Shown here piece by piece: positions 34,718 to 42,279 of a stretch of DNA of 64,000 bases (its first letter is position 1; the number at the start of each line of letters is the position of its first letter). The notes under the pieces were generated by a model. It did not search any database, was not told where the DNA came from, and was given only the letters and a program-made list of their open reading frames with translations. Source of the DNA: CAVQND01 sp964653485 (GTDB lineage Bacteria; Verrucomicrobiota; Verrucomicrobiia; Limisphaerales; UBA8199). The stretch spans positions 1 to 64,000 of the forward strand of contig CAZZFF010000008.1 in the NCBI GenBank assembly GCA_964653485.1, given 5' to 3'. Position numbers and translations under genes: made by a program.

Positions 34718-35890
34718 ATGAAACTGCTCTACCACCTGTGGCTCGTTGGGCTTTTACCTGCCGGCGGGCTTTTTTGTTGTGCCCTCGCGACCGCGGTGTC
34801 GGCTCCATCTGACGGGACCCTCTCTGCTTACATCGGGACCTACACCTCGGGCGATAAGAGCTTGGGCATTTACGTGGCGCCCTTCGATACGTCCACAGGG
34901 CGGCTCGGGGCCCCCGAACTGGCGGCCAAGACGACCAATCCCAGCTTCCTGGCGACGCATCCGAACCGGCGCTTCCTTTACGCCGCCGGCGAGGTAGGCA
35001 ACTTCGGGGGCAAACCAACGGGGATGGTGAGCGCGTTCAGCATCGCCGCCGATACCGGGAAACTGGCTATGATCAACCAGCAATCCTCCGGCGGGGCCGG
35101 GCCATGTCACCTGACCGTGGACCGGAGCGGGAAGTGGCTCTTGGTGGCCAACTATAACAGTGGCAGCATTGCGGTGTTGCCTATCCGCCTGGACGGCGGC
35201 CTGGGCGAACCGGGCGCAATCGTCCAGCACCATGGCTCCAGCGTCAACCCGCAACGGCAGGAGGGGCCGCACGCGCATTTCATTACTCTCGACCCCACCG
35301 GCCGCTTCGTCCTGACGTGCGATTTAGGCTTGGATAAAGTGCTGGTTTACCGGCTCGATCCGGCCCAAGGGACCCTCGTCCCGAACGACCCGCCCTCGGT
35401 TTCGCTCAAGCCCGGCGTTGGCCCGCGGCATCTTGTCTTTCATCCCAACGGCCGCCTGGTCTTTGTCATCAGCGAGATGGGATCGAGCTTGACCTCATTT
35501 TCATGGGAAAGCCGGCGCGGCGCACTCAAAGAATTGGAGGCGGTTTCCACTCTCCCTGCGGGGTTCGCGGGCAACAGCACTTGCGCCGAGGTGCAGGTCC
35601 ATCCTTCGGGCAAGTTCCTCTACGGCTCCAATCGCGGGCACGACAGCATCGCCGTGTTTGCCGTCGATTCAAGGACGGGCAAGCTCTCCCTCGTCGAGCA
35701 CCAGCCCACCCAGGGGAAAAACCCGCGCCATTTCGCGATCGACCCCACCGGACGCTGGCTCCTGGCCGAAAACCAGGATTCCGACAACATCATCGTGTTC
35801 CGGATCGATGCCAAAACCGGGCGCCTGACTCCCTCCGGAGAGGAAGTCAAAGTCGGCAGCCCGGTCTGCGTCGAGTTCGTCCGCGACTAA
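34718..35890 (+). CDS. Exported lactonase family protein (YbhE/6-phosphogluconolactonase-like propeller)
   Basis: ATG 34718 gives MKLLYHLWLVGLLPAGGLFC as a signal peptide, then LSAYIGTYTSGDKSLGIYVA, the hallmark 'xGTYTxxxSxGIY' start of the seven-bladed lactonase family. Later motifs are GPCHLTVDRSGKWLLVANYN, GPRHLVFHPNGRLVFVISEM and GKFLYGSNRGHDSIAVFAVD. Cytoplasmic members hydrolyse 6-phosphogluconolactone, but this one is predicted to be exported, so another sugar lactone is likely. 390 residues. It converges with xylA and their stop codons overlap at 35887-35890. Confidence 0.85.
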   Translation: MKLLYHLWLVGLLPAGGLFCCALATAVSAPSDGTLSAYIGTYTSGDKSLGIYVAPFDTSTGRLGAPELAAKTTNPSFLATHPNRRFLYAAGEVGNFGGKPTGMVSAFSIAADTGKLAMINQQSSGGAGPCHLTVDRSGKWLLVANYNSGSIAVLPIRLDGGLGEPGAIVQHHGSSVNPQRQEGPHAHFITLDPTGRFVLTCDLGLDKVLVYRLDPAQGTLVPNDPPSVSLKPGVGPRHLVFHPNGRLVFVISEMGSSLTSFSWESRRGALKELEAVSTLPAGFAGNSTCAEVQVHPSGKFLYGSNRGHDSIAVFAVDSRTGKLSLVEHQPTQGKNPRHFAIDPTGRWLLAENQDSDNIIVFRIDAKTGRLTPSGEEVKVGSPVCVEFVRD

Positions 35891-37212
35891 ATAAACTCGT
35901 TGATCAGGTTCTCGAGGTACTCCTGGCGGCCGCTGCTGTTGGGGGCGGGTTCGCCCTTTTTGAGCATGTAGGCCTCGAGGTCCTTAAACGTGGCCTTGCC
36001 GGCCGAGATCTGGGCGCCGATGCCCGCGTCCCAGGAACTATAACGCTCCCGAACGAATTGGGCCAGGCGTCCGTCTTTGCGGATGGCGGCGGCGGTCTTG
36101 AGGCCGCGCGCGAAGGCGTCCATGCCTCCGATATGGGCGTGGAACAGGTCCACGGGCTCGAAGCTCTCGCGCCGCACCTTCGCGTCGAAGTTGGTGCCGC
36201 CGGTTGAAAAGCCGCCCATCTTGAGGATGGAGAGCATCACTTCGGTCGTGAGATAAACATCGGTCGGGAACTGGTCGGTGTCCCAGCCCAGGAGCATGTC
36301 GCCGGTGTTGGCGTCGATGGAGCCCAAGGCGTCGGCGGCGATGGCGACCTCCAGTTCATGCTGCATGGTATGGCCGGCCAGCGTGGCGTGATTGGCCTCG
36401 ATGTTCAATTTAAGGTCGCCCACCAGCCCGTAGGAGCGCAGGAAGTTCAGGCAAGCCGCCGCGTCGGAGTCATATTGGTGCTTGGTCGGTTCTTTGGGCT
36501 TGGGCTCGATATAGAACTGGCCCTTGAAGCCGATCTCCTTCTTGTAGTCCACAGCCATGTGGAGGAACCTGCCAAGCTGGTCCAACTCCCGCTTCAGATC
36601 GGTGTTCAGGAGCGTGCTGTAGCCTTCCCGTCCGCCCCAGAAGACGTAACCGGCGCCGTTCAACTCGTGGGTGACCTCGATGGCCTTTTTCACTTGCGCC
36701 GCGGCGTAGGCGAAGACGTCCGCATTGCAACTGGTGGCGGCGCCGTGCGCAAAGCGCGGATGCGCAAACAGGCAGGCGGTGCCCCAGAGCAACCGGACCC
36801 CTGTGCGCTGCTGCTCCTCCTTGAGGAGCTTGACAATGACATCGAGGTTCTGGTTGGTCTCCCGAAGGTCCTTGCCCTCCGGGGCAACATCGCGGTCGTG
36901 GAAAGCGTAAAACGGGGCGCCGAGCTTTTCGAGAAACTCGAAGGCCACGGCCACGCGCGTGCGGGCCATCTCCAGCGAATCGCTGCCGTCCTCCCAGGGC
37001 CGAACCGCCGTGCCCGAACCGAACATGTCGGACAACTTGCCGCGAATCGTGTGCCAATACGTCACCGAGAACCGGAGGTGCTCCTTCATGGATTTGCCTT
37101 CGACCAGTTCATCCGGATTGTAATGTTTGAACGCCAGCGGGTTCTTCGACTTCGGACCTTCGTACTGTATCTTAGAAATGCCGGGAAAGAATTCTTTCGA
37201 TTGCTTTTTCAT
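35887..37212 (-). CDS. xylA: Xylose isomerase
   Basis: 441 residues, the class II length. MKKQSKEFFPGISKIQYEGP is the typical start; FAFHDRD-like APFYAFHDRDVAPEG carries the catalytic His/Asp, AGYVFWGGREGY contributes Trp/Glu, and EPKPKEPTKHQYD with ANHATLAGH bind the two metals. IDANTGDMLLGWDTDQFPTD provides the remaining Asp ligands. The enzyme converts D-xylose to D-xylulose in the cytoplasm. No xylulokinase is adjacent. A promoter candidate of the recurring type precedes it. Confidence 0.97.
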   Translation of the reverse strand: MKKQSKEFFPGISKIQYEGPKSKNPLAFKHYNPDELVEGKSMKEHLRFSVTYWHTIRGKLSDMFGSGTAVRPWEDGSDSLEMARTRVAVAFEFLEKLGAPFYAFHDRDVAPEGKDLRETNQNLDVIVKLLKEEQQRTGVRLLWGTACLFAHPRFAHGAATSCNADVFAYAAAQVKKAIEVTHELNGAGYVFWGGREGYSTLLNTDLKRELDQLGRFLHMAVDYKKEIGFKGQFYIEPKPKEPTKHQYDSDAAACLNFLRSYGLVGDLKLNIEANHATLAGHTMQHELEVAIAADALGSIDANTGDMLLGWDTDQFPTDVYLTTEVMLSILKMGGFSTGGTNFDAKVRRESFEPVDLFHAHIGGMDAFARGLKTAAAIRKDGRLAQFVRERYSSWDAGIGAQISAGKATFKDLEAYMLKKGEPAPNSSGRQEYLENLINEFI

Positions 37213-37235
37213 GTGCGCGTTACTGTTCGTCCGCG

Positions 37236-37264
37236 AGACTAAAGACCGGAACGGCGCAGCGCAA
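37236..37264 (-). promoter_or_regulatory. Candidate xylA promoter (TTGCGC-17-TAGTCT)
   Basis: On the minus strand TTGCGC (37264-37259) and TAGTCT (37241-37236) are 17 bases apart and end 23 bases before the xylA ATG. Confidence 0.35.
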
Positions 37265-37457
37265 GCCGGAAGAGGAGCACATCCCGGTATGGGGAACGAC
37301 TTTCGGAATGAGGGAGCCCAAGACCAAGGACGTTGACCAGGATTCTCCAGCCACCGATTCAGTTTCGCCGCACCCCGGAGCGGCTTGCCGGAGACTTTCC
37401 GACGGACCCTTTTCGTAGCCGTTCGGATGACGGGTTTGCCCGCCCAAAAAAACCTTG

Positions 37458-37485
37458 TTGACTTGGCGGGGCTGTTTGGTAGTTT
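37458..37485 (+). promoter_or_regulatory. Candidate rplM-rpsI promoter (TTGACT-16-TAGTTT)
   Basis: TTGACT at 37458-37463 and TAGTTT at 37480-37485, spacing 16, end 26 bases before the rplM ATG. It lies downstream of a run of eight A bases that could act as an UP element, fitting a strong ribosomal promoter. Confidence 0.5.
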
Positions 37486-37511
37486 CCCTTCTCCTTTGAT
37501 CGGGATTTGAG

Positions 37512-37946
37512 ATGAAAACGTATTTGCCGAAAGTCAACCTGGAAGAACGGAAATGGCACGTGATTGATGCCGACGGCGCGGTGTTAGGGCGCCTGGCAGC
37601 ACAGGTCGCCAATATCCTGCGTGGTCGAAACAAGCCGATTTACACCCCGCATATGGATGCCGGCGGTTTTGTCGTGGTCATTAACGCCGAGAAGGTCCGG
37701 GTCACCGGCAAGAAAGAGACCAACAAAAAATTCATGACCTATTCCGGCTGGAAAGGCGGGGAAAAATTCACCTCGGTGGCCCAGGTCCGCGCCAAGACTC
37801 CGGAGAAGCTCATTACCCATGCGGTGCGCGGCATGGTGCCCAAGAACCGCCTGGGTCGCGTTCTCATGACCAAGCTTAAAGTTTATAAGGGCAACCAGCA
37901 CCCCCACGCCGCCCAGAAACCTGAACCCCTGGCCCCAGCCAAGTAA
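37512..37946 (+). CDS. rplM: 50S ribosomal protein L13
   Basis: 144 residues: MKTYLPKVNLEERKWHVIDA, then GAVLGRLAAQVANILRGRNK and FVVVINAEKVRVTGKKETNK, followed by RGMVPKNRLGRVLMTKLKVY, all diagnostic of L13. It assembles early into the large subunit. It is co-transcribed with rpsI 37 bp downstream, the universal bacterial L13-S9 pair, and followed by an intrinsic terminator after rpsI. Confidence 0.98.
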   Translation: MKTYLPKVNLEERKWHVIDADGAVLGRLAAQVANILRGRNKPIYTPHMDAGGFVVVINAEKVRVTGKKETNKKFMTYSGWKGGEKFTSVAQVRAKTPEKLITHAVRGMVPKNRLGRVLMTKLKVYKGNQHPHAAQKPEPLAPAK

Positions 37947-37983
37947 CCCCTCACTCCAACCTTAATTTTCAACTCCTAGCGGT

Positions 37984-38400
37984 ATGGCCGATATCAAAAT
38001 CCCCGAAGTCAAAGCCCCCCAACATCTCGGCACAGGCCGGCGCAAGTCCGCTGTGGCGCGCGTGCGCCTGGTCGGCGGTTCCGGCAAAATACTGATCAAT
38101 GGCCGGTCGTTTGAGAATTACTTTCCCCTCGAATCGCTCCGCGTCGTTGTTTCACAGCCCTTGACCGCCACGGGCACCGCTGAGAAATTCGATGCGATGG
38201 TTACCGTCTCGGGCGGCGGGCCCAATGGGCAAGCCGGAGCCGTCCGCCACGGTCTGGCCCGCGCTTTGTTGACCATCGACCCCAGTTTCCGCCCCGCCCT
38301 CAAGGCCGAGGGTCTGCTGACCCGCGACCCGCGCATGAGGGAGCGCAAAAAGTACGGCCAACCCGGCGCGCGCCGGCGCTTCCAGTACAGCAAGCGGTAA
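37984..38400 (+). CDS. rpsI: 30S ribosomal protein S9
   Basis: 138 residues with a short N-terminal extension (MADIKIPEVKAPQHLGT) before GRRKSAVARVRLVGGSGKIL, the S9 start. GGGPNGQAGAVRHGLARALL and the C-terminus RRRFQYSKR, the basic tail that contacts P-site tRNA, are present. It is the second gene of the L13-S9 operon. Confidence 0.98.
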   Translation: MADIKIPEVKAPQHLGTGRRKSAVARVRLVGGSGKILINGRSFENYFPLESLRVVVSQPLTATGTAEKFDAMVTVSGGGPNGQAGAVRHGLARALLTIDPSFRPALKAEGLLTRDPRMRERKKYGQPGARRRFQYSKR

Positions 38401-38428
38401 AGAGGTCGGTTGGACTGTCCGCCAAACG

Positions 38429-38456
38429 CCGCCGGCTCAACCCGGCGGTTTTTTTT
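38429..38456 (+). terminator. Intrinsic terminator of rplM-rpsI
   Basis: CCGCCGG (38429-38435), a 6-nt loop, CCGGCGG (38442-38448), then eight T bases. It lies 28 bases after the rpsI stop codon. Confidence 0.9.
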
Positions 38457-38473
38457 ACAGCCGTGAATCCTGA

Positions 38474-39541
38474 ATGGTCATGAAAACCAAGCCTGTCGGC
38501 ATCGTCGGCGCTTCCGGCTACTCGGGCGAAGAACTGGTGCGGCTGCTGCTCTCGCACCCGAACGTCCATTTGACCGCAGTAACCTCGCGGCAGTATGCCG
38601 GGCAGACCCTGGCCCATGTCTTTCCCAAATTCGCCCATCATCCGCGCGCCCGGACGCTTCGGTTCAGCGAGCCCAAGGCCGAGTTGCTCGCCAGGCAGGC
38701 CGAGGTGATCTTCCTGGCGCTGCCTCACGGAGTGGCGGCGGAGTTCGCGGTGCCACTGCTCCAATCTGGTTGCCAAGTCATTGACTTGAGCGCCGACTTC
38801 CGGGTCAAGAGTGCTGCTGTCTATAAGGACTTTTACGGGCGCGAGCACCCGGCCCCCGAACTCCTGGCCCAAGCCGTCTATGGGTTGCCGGAGGTCTATC
38901 GCAATGAGATCAAATCCGGTTCGCTCATCGCTTCCCCGGGTTGCTACCCCACAAGCATTTTGCTGCCCTGCATCCCCTTGCTGCGTGTGGGCCTGGTCAG
39001 GAGCGCGGGCATTATCGCCGATTCCCTGAGCGGGGTCAGCGGGGCCGGGCGCAAGGCGGAGCTGGATTACCTCTTCGTGGAATGCAACGAGAGCGTTCGG
39101 CCCTACGGCCTGCCCAAACACCGCCATCTTTCAGAAATCGAACAGGAACTCTCCCTGGCCGCCGGGACCCAGGTCACCCTCCAATTCACCCCACACCTAA
39201 TCCCGGTCAACCGCGGTATCCTCACGACCTTGTACTTGGCGCCAACCGCCAGGGTCGAAAATGCGGACGACCTGGCTGGATTCGGTAAGAAAGTGGCGGC
39301 CTGTTACCAGGCGGCCTACGGTGACGAACCTTTCGTTCGGCTCCTGGAAGGCAAGGCCTTGCCCGACACTAAAAACGTCGTCGGAACCAACGTCCTCGAA
39401 CTAGCTTGGCGCCTGGACCCGCGCACCGGGGCTCTCATCGTCATGAGCGCCGAAGACAATCTCATCAAAGGCGCCAGCGGCCAAGCGGTCCAGAGCCTCA
39501 ACCTGGTGTGCGGTTTCCCGGAAACCGCCGGCTTGCTCTAA
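38474..39541 (+). CDS. argC: N-acetyl-gamma-glutamyl-phosphate reductase
   Basis: 355 residues; start at 38474 or two codons later at 38480. MKTKPVGIVGASGYSGEELV holds the NADP-binding GASGYSG, LIASPGCYPTSILLPCIPLL the catalytic Cys, and VSGAGRKAELDYLFVECNES with the substrate loop. HLSEIEQELS and TPHLIPVNRGILTTLYLAP complete the family pattern. It performs the third step of arginine synthesis in the cytoplasm, reducing N-acetylglutamyl phosphate to the semialdehyde. No other arg gene is adjacent, so it is probably transcribed alone. Confidence 0.95.
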   Translation: MVMKTKPVGIVGASGYSGEELVRLLLSHPNVHLTAVTSRQYAGQTLAHVFPKFAHHPRARTLRFSEPKAELLARQAEVIFLALPHGVAAEFAVPLLQSGCQVIDLSADFRVKSAAVYKDFYGREHPAPELLAQAVYGLPEVYRNEIKSGSLIASPGCYPTSILLPCIPLLRVGLVRSAGIIADSLSGVSGAGRKAELDYLFVECNESVRPYGLPKHRHLSEIEQELSLAAGTQVTLQFTPHLIPVNRGILTTLYLAPTARVENADDLAGFGKKVAACYQAAYGDEPFVRLLEGKALPDTKNVVGTNVLELAWRLDPRTGALIVMSAEDNLIKGASGQAVQSLNLVCGFPETAGLL

Positions 39542-39679
39542 GCCCGCATCGAACGAGGTTTGGCACCTCCCACGAAGGGCCCGAACGGGAAGGTGAGGAC
39601 CCTCTTTATCATCGCTGGGTTTTGGTCTCTTTGACACCCTCGGCGGGAGTTCCTCGCAAATGGGCCGCGTGATCGGAGC

Positions 39680-39894
39680 AAAAAAAACCGGGCTAGTCAG
39701 TCAGGGGGTGACCGAAAAGCCCGGGGAATTTTCGAATTAGTACAACAGTAGGATTACGGAGAAAATCGATCCGAGCCTGTACTCGGAACACGGATCGAAA
39801 TCGTTTTCGGACTGACAAAGAACAAAAGCCATCAATCCCGCAAATCAAAGCCACGCGCTGCACCGACATCCGCAACCTACCAAGCGCGCCTGGA
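39680..39894 (-). ncRNA. Candidate structured non-coding RNA, ~215 nt
   Basis: On the minus strand, a promoter (39929-39901) is followed ~207 bases later by a strong intrinsic terminator: CCGGGCT (39724-39718) pairs with AGCCCGG (39694-39688), an inner GTCA/TGAC stem sits inside, and eight T bases follow (39687-39680). Between them CGATCCG and CGGATCG flank a possible inner stem CCGAG/CTCGG, and a GCGCGC/GCGCGT pairing lies near the 5' end. The only ORF is a 60-codon frame with a TTG start and no motif. There is no downstream gene on this strand for it to lead into. I recognise no tmRNA, RNase P or SRP hallmark. The remainder of the argC-glnB gap (39542-39679) holds nothing I can name. Confidence 0.5.
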
Positions 39895-39900
39895 ACCCAC

Positions 39901-39929
39901 AGTTAATCACGACGCCTAATCTTTGTCAA
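39901..39929 (-). promoter_or_regulatory. Promoter of the candidate minus-strand RNA (TTGACA-17-TTAACT)
   Basis: TTGACA (39929-39924 on the minus strand) is a perfect -35 box, with TTAACT (39906-39901) at 17-base spacing. The predicted start is near 39894. Confidence 0.5.
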
Positions 39930-40082
39930 CTGGCTTCCAGCAATTCTCTAACTTAGCTTGACTTAGCCGTGGGGGCCTCACCCGTCCGCCCTGGGTCCCA
40001 CCTTGGCTTTATCATCATAGCAATAGACCGCACCCTGGCAAGTTTTATTCAAACAAAAACTGCTCCTTTTGTCACATTGCTG

Positions 40083-40110
40083 TTTACAGCCTTGCGCCCG
40101 TTGCTAGTAT
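40083..40110 (+). promoter_or_regulatory. Candidate glnB promoter (TTTACA-16-TAGTAT)
   Basis: TTTACA (40083-40088) and TAGTAT (40105-40110) at 16-base spacing end 26 bases before the glnB ATG. I looked for a sigma-54 element (TGGCAC-N5-TTGC) and did not find a convincing one. Confidence 0.5.
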
Positions 40111-40136
40111 CCGCCACTGCACAACCGAACGAGAAC

Positions 40137-40475
40137 ATGAAAAAGATCGAGGCCATCATCAAGCCCTTCAAGCTGGAGGAAGTTAAGGAAGCCCTGTCGG
40201 GCTTGGGCGTGGAGGGCATGACCGTTTCCGAGGTGAAGGGGTTTGGGCGGCAAAAGGGCCACACCGAGATTTACCGAGGCAGCGAGTACACGGTGGATTT
40301 TCTCCCTAAAATCAAGGTCGAGGTCGTTCTCGCGGATGCCATGGTCAGCGGCGCGGTGGACGCCATTGTGAAAGCGGCGAAAACAGGCAAGATCGGCGAT
40401 GGGAAAGTGTTCGTGACACCCATTGAAAACGTCGTTCGCATCCGCACTGAGGAGACAGGAGAGCAGGCCGTTTGA
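40137..40475 (+). CDS. glnB: Nitrogen regulatory protein PII
   Basis: 112 residues from ATG 40137: MKKIEAIIKPFKLEEVKEAL. The T-loop GFGRQKGHTEIYRGSEYTVD contains Tyr51, the uridylylation site, and the C-terminal GKIGDGKVFVTPIENVVRIR is the B-loop/C-loop signature. PII trimers sense ATP/ADP and 2-oxoglutarate and control nitrogen enzymes and transporters. No amtB or glnA is adjacent, so target and GlnB/GlnK subtype cannot be fixed from context. The frame is open upstream to 39969 but across non-coding DNA. Confidence 0.95.
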   Translation: MKKIEAIIKPFKLEEVKEALSGLGVEGMTVSEVKGFGRQKGHTEIYRGSEYTVDFLPKIKVEVVLADAMVSGAVDAIVKAAKTGKIGDGKVFVTPIENVVRIRTEETGEQAV

Positions 40476-40743
40476 AAACCCGCTCGCCGGACCCTGGCCG
40501 GTGGCCTCGGCCCATGACAGCGGTTGGGCGGAAGTGAGAAAAAGTGCCTGATTTCACGGCACAACAGGCCTGTGAATAACTCGTGAATAAGAGTTAATAT
40601 GTTGTCCTCGCAAGTTCGGTCTGGATTGCCTAAAAAGGTCGCCCGGATGGCGGTTCGGCTCGAGTGCATCAGGCTGCGAGTCATCGGCTCCTAAGCTGGC
40701 AGCTAGTTAGATCGTAAGTGATTGGTGATCAGCTACTTAGGTA

Positions 40744-40771
40744 TTGCTTCAAATGTGTGAAATGCTAGAGC
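40744..40771 (+). promoter_or_regulatory. Candidate dnaA promoter (TTGCTT-16-TAGAGC)
   Basis: TTGCTT (40744-40749) and TAGAGC (40766-40771), spacing 16, would give a leader of about 128 nt that contains a DnaA-box-like site and a hairpin, consistent with autoregulation. Confidence 0.3.
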
Positions 40772-40874
40772 ACCCGCGTTTTCTGGGGTTTTTGTCGTAT
40801 GGGTCCGGTCCCGGTGGCCAGAGCAGGGCTGGATACAGTAGTGAAGCTGCGGTAATCGGTCAGGTGAATAAATC

Positions 40875-40893
40875 GCCCGTAATGCGGGCTTTT
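40875..40893 (+). promoter_or_regulatory. Hairpin with T-run just before the dnaA start
   Basis: GCCCG-TAATG-CGGGC is followed by TTTT and ends 12 bases before the dnaA ATG. It resembles a weak intrinsic terminator or attenuator; no Shine-Dalgarno is visible between it and the start. Confidence 0.4.
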
Positions 40894-40905
40894 CGCTAAT
40901 TAGAA

Positions 40906-42279
40906 ATGCAACCTTCCGCCGAGATAATTTGGGGTGCGGCGCAGGATCGCCTGCGCTCGATGCTCAGCATTGACACCTATAACCTTTGGTTTGCGCCGCT
41001 GCGGGCCTGCGGCGAGGAAAACGATTGCCTGACTCTCGAAGTGGCCAATGACTTTTGTGAGGTCTGGCTCAAGGACAACTACATGGGGCTGTTGCGGGAT
41101 GTTGTCGCCCTGACGTGCGGGCAACAGTTGCAGATCAAGTTCAAGGTGGCGGCAAGCCAACCGTCGGCCCCGGTGCTACCCCCCGTCCCGGAACTTGATG
41201 CGCTCAAAGCCAACATCGTGGTTCAGCCGGGGGCGCAGCGAGGCAACGGAAATGCCGACCCGGAGGTCAATCCCAAGAACACGTTTGAGGCCTTTGTGGT
41301 TGGCAGCAACAACAATTTTGCATACGCCGCCGCGCTGGCGGTGGCCCAAGCGCCCGGCAAGTCGTACAACCCCCTCTTTCTCTATGGCGGTGTCGGCCTG
41401 GGCAAGACTCATCTGCTCCACGCCATCGGCCACCACGTGACTACCCATAAGAGGGGCGCGCGCGTTGCGTATATCTCCTCGGAGAAGTTTACCAACGAGT
41501 ACATCGACGGCATCCAGAACAACCAGATCGCCAAGTTCCGCAAGAAGTACCGGCAGACGGACGTGCTGCTGATCGATGACATTCAGTTCCTGGCGGGCAA
41601 GGAGCGAATCCAGGAAGAGTTCTTTCACACCTTCAACGCGCTGCATGAGGCCCACCACCAGATCGTCCTGACCTGCGACCGTCCGGCCAGTGAGATACAG
41701 AACCTCGAACAGCGGTTGGTCTCGCGTTTCGAGTGGGGCCTGGTCACCGACCTGCAGCCGCCCGACGGGGAGATGCGCTTGGCGATTCTTCGGAAGAAGG
41801 CCCAACTGATGGGCGTCCAGTTGCCCGGGGAAATCATGGGTTTCCTGGCAAACCGCATACGCACCAATGTTCGGAGGCTGGAGGGGGCCTTGATTCGAGT
41901 GGCCTCGTTCGCTTCCCTGACCGGCAAGGCCCTGAATCTCGAGGTGGTCGAGGGGTTGCTTCGGGAAATCCTTCACGAGGAGGGCCGCACCTCGGTCAAC
42001 GTCGAGGTTATCCAGAAGAAGGTGGCTGAGCATTTCGACATCCGCCTCGCGGACATGACGAGCAAGCGCCGGCCCGAGAACATCGCATTCCCGCGGCAAG
42101 TGGCCATGTATTTGGCGCGTGGCATGACCGGCAGCTCCCTCAGCGTCATTGGCGAGGCCTTTGGCGGACGCGACCACGGCACCGTTCTGCACGCCTGCCG
42201 GCTGGTCAAAGACCGCATGGAAGTCGATGCCAACGTCCGCCAAGTCGTTCAATACCTCGAAAAGGAACTTTCCAGGTAG
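40906..42279 (+). CDS. dnaA: Chromosomal replication initiator DnaA
   Basis: 457 residues. Domain I (MQPSAEIIWGAAQDRLRSML, IDTYNLWFAPL), a linker, then the AAA+ domain: NTFEAFVVGSNNNFAYAAAL, Walker A FLYGGVGLGKTHLLHAIGHH, Walker B DVLLIDDIQFLAGKERIQEE. Domain IV has the DNA-binding signature with GSSLSVIGEAFGGRDHGTVL; Gly replaces the usual Thr in RDHTTV. DnaA-ATP opens the origin. The gene has a long leader with DnaA-box-like sites, and its 3' end overlaps the convergent pdxA by 31 bases. dnaN does not follow it. Confidence 0.98.
   Translation: MQPSAEIIWGAAQDRLRSMLSIDTYNLWFAPLRACGEENDCLTLEVANDFCEVWLKDNYMGLLRDVVALTCGQQLQIKFKVAASQPSAPVLPPVPELDALKANIVVQPGAQRGNGNADPEVNPKNTFEAFVVGSNNNFAYAAALAVAQAPGKSYNPLFLYGGVGLGKTHLLHAIGHHVTTHKRGARVAYISSEKFTNEYIDGIQNNQIAKFRKKYRQTDVLLIDDIQFLAGKERIQEEFFHTFNALHEAHHQIVLTCDRPASEIQNLEQRLVSRFEWGLVTDLQPPDGEMRLAILRKKAQLMGVQLPGEIMGFLANRIRTNVRRLEGALIRVASFASLTGKALNLEVVEGLLREILHEEGRTSVNVEVIQKKVAEHFDIRLADMTSKRRPENIAFPRQVAMYLARGMTGSSLSVIGEAFGGRDHGTVLHACRLVKDRMEVDANVRQVVQYLEKELSR

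Larger units (their letters stand above)
40476..40905. other. Candidate replication origin region upstream of dnaA
   Basis: A 430-bp gene-free stretch before dnaA. It contains TGTGAATAA (40571-40579), matching the DnaA-box consensus TTATNCACA in reverse, and single-mismatch copies CGTGAATAA (40582-40590) and GGTGAATAA (40863-40871), all in the same orientation. The first two flank an A/T-rich patch (GAATAAGAGTTAATATG, 40585-40601) that could unwind. Two parS-like sites lie 5 kb away. Three boxes are few for an origin, so this is a candidate only. Confidence 0.45.

Noticed and set aside
39693..39875. 60-codon ORF inside the candidate minus-strand RNA
   Set aside because: TTG start, no ribosome binding site, ends in the terminator stem, no recognisable protein features; the RNA reading is preferred.
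39680..39894. Identification of the minus-strand RNA as 6S RNA, tmRNA or RNase P RNA
   Set aside because: The ends do not pair as in 6S RNA, and no tmRNA acceptor/CCA or RNase P core sequences are visible.
39991..40136. Sigma-54 promoter before glnB
   Set aside because: No TGGCAC-N5-TTGC match with both the GG and GC elements; a sigma-70-type pair fits better.
41176..42252. 358-codon minus-strand frame opposite dnaA
   Set aside because: Antisense shadow of dnaA; no conserved motif.
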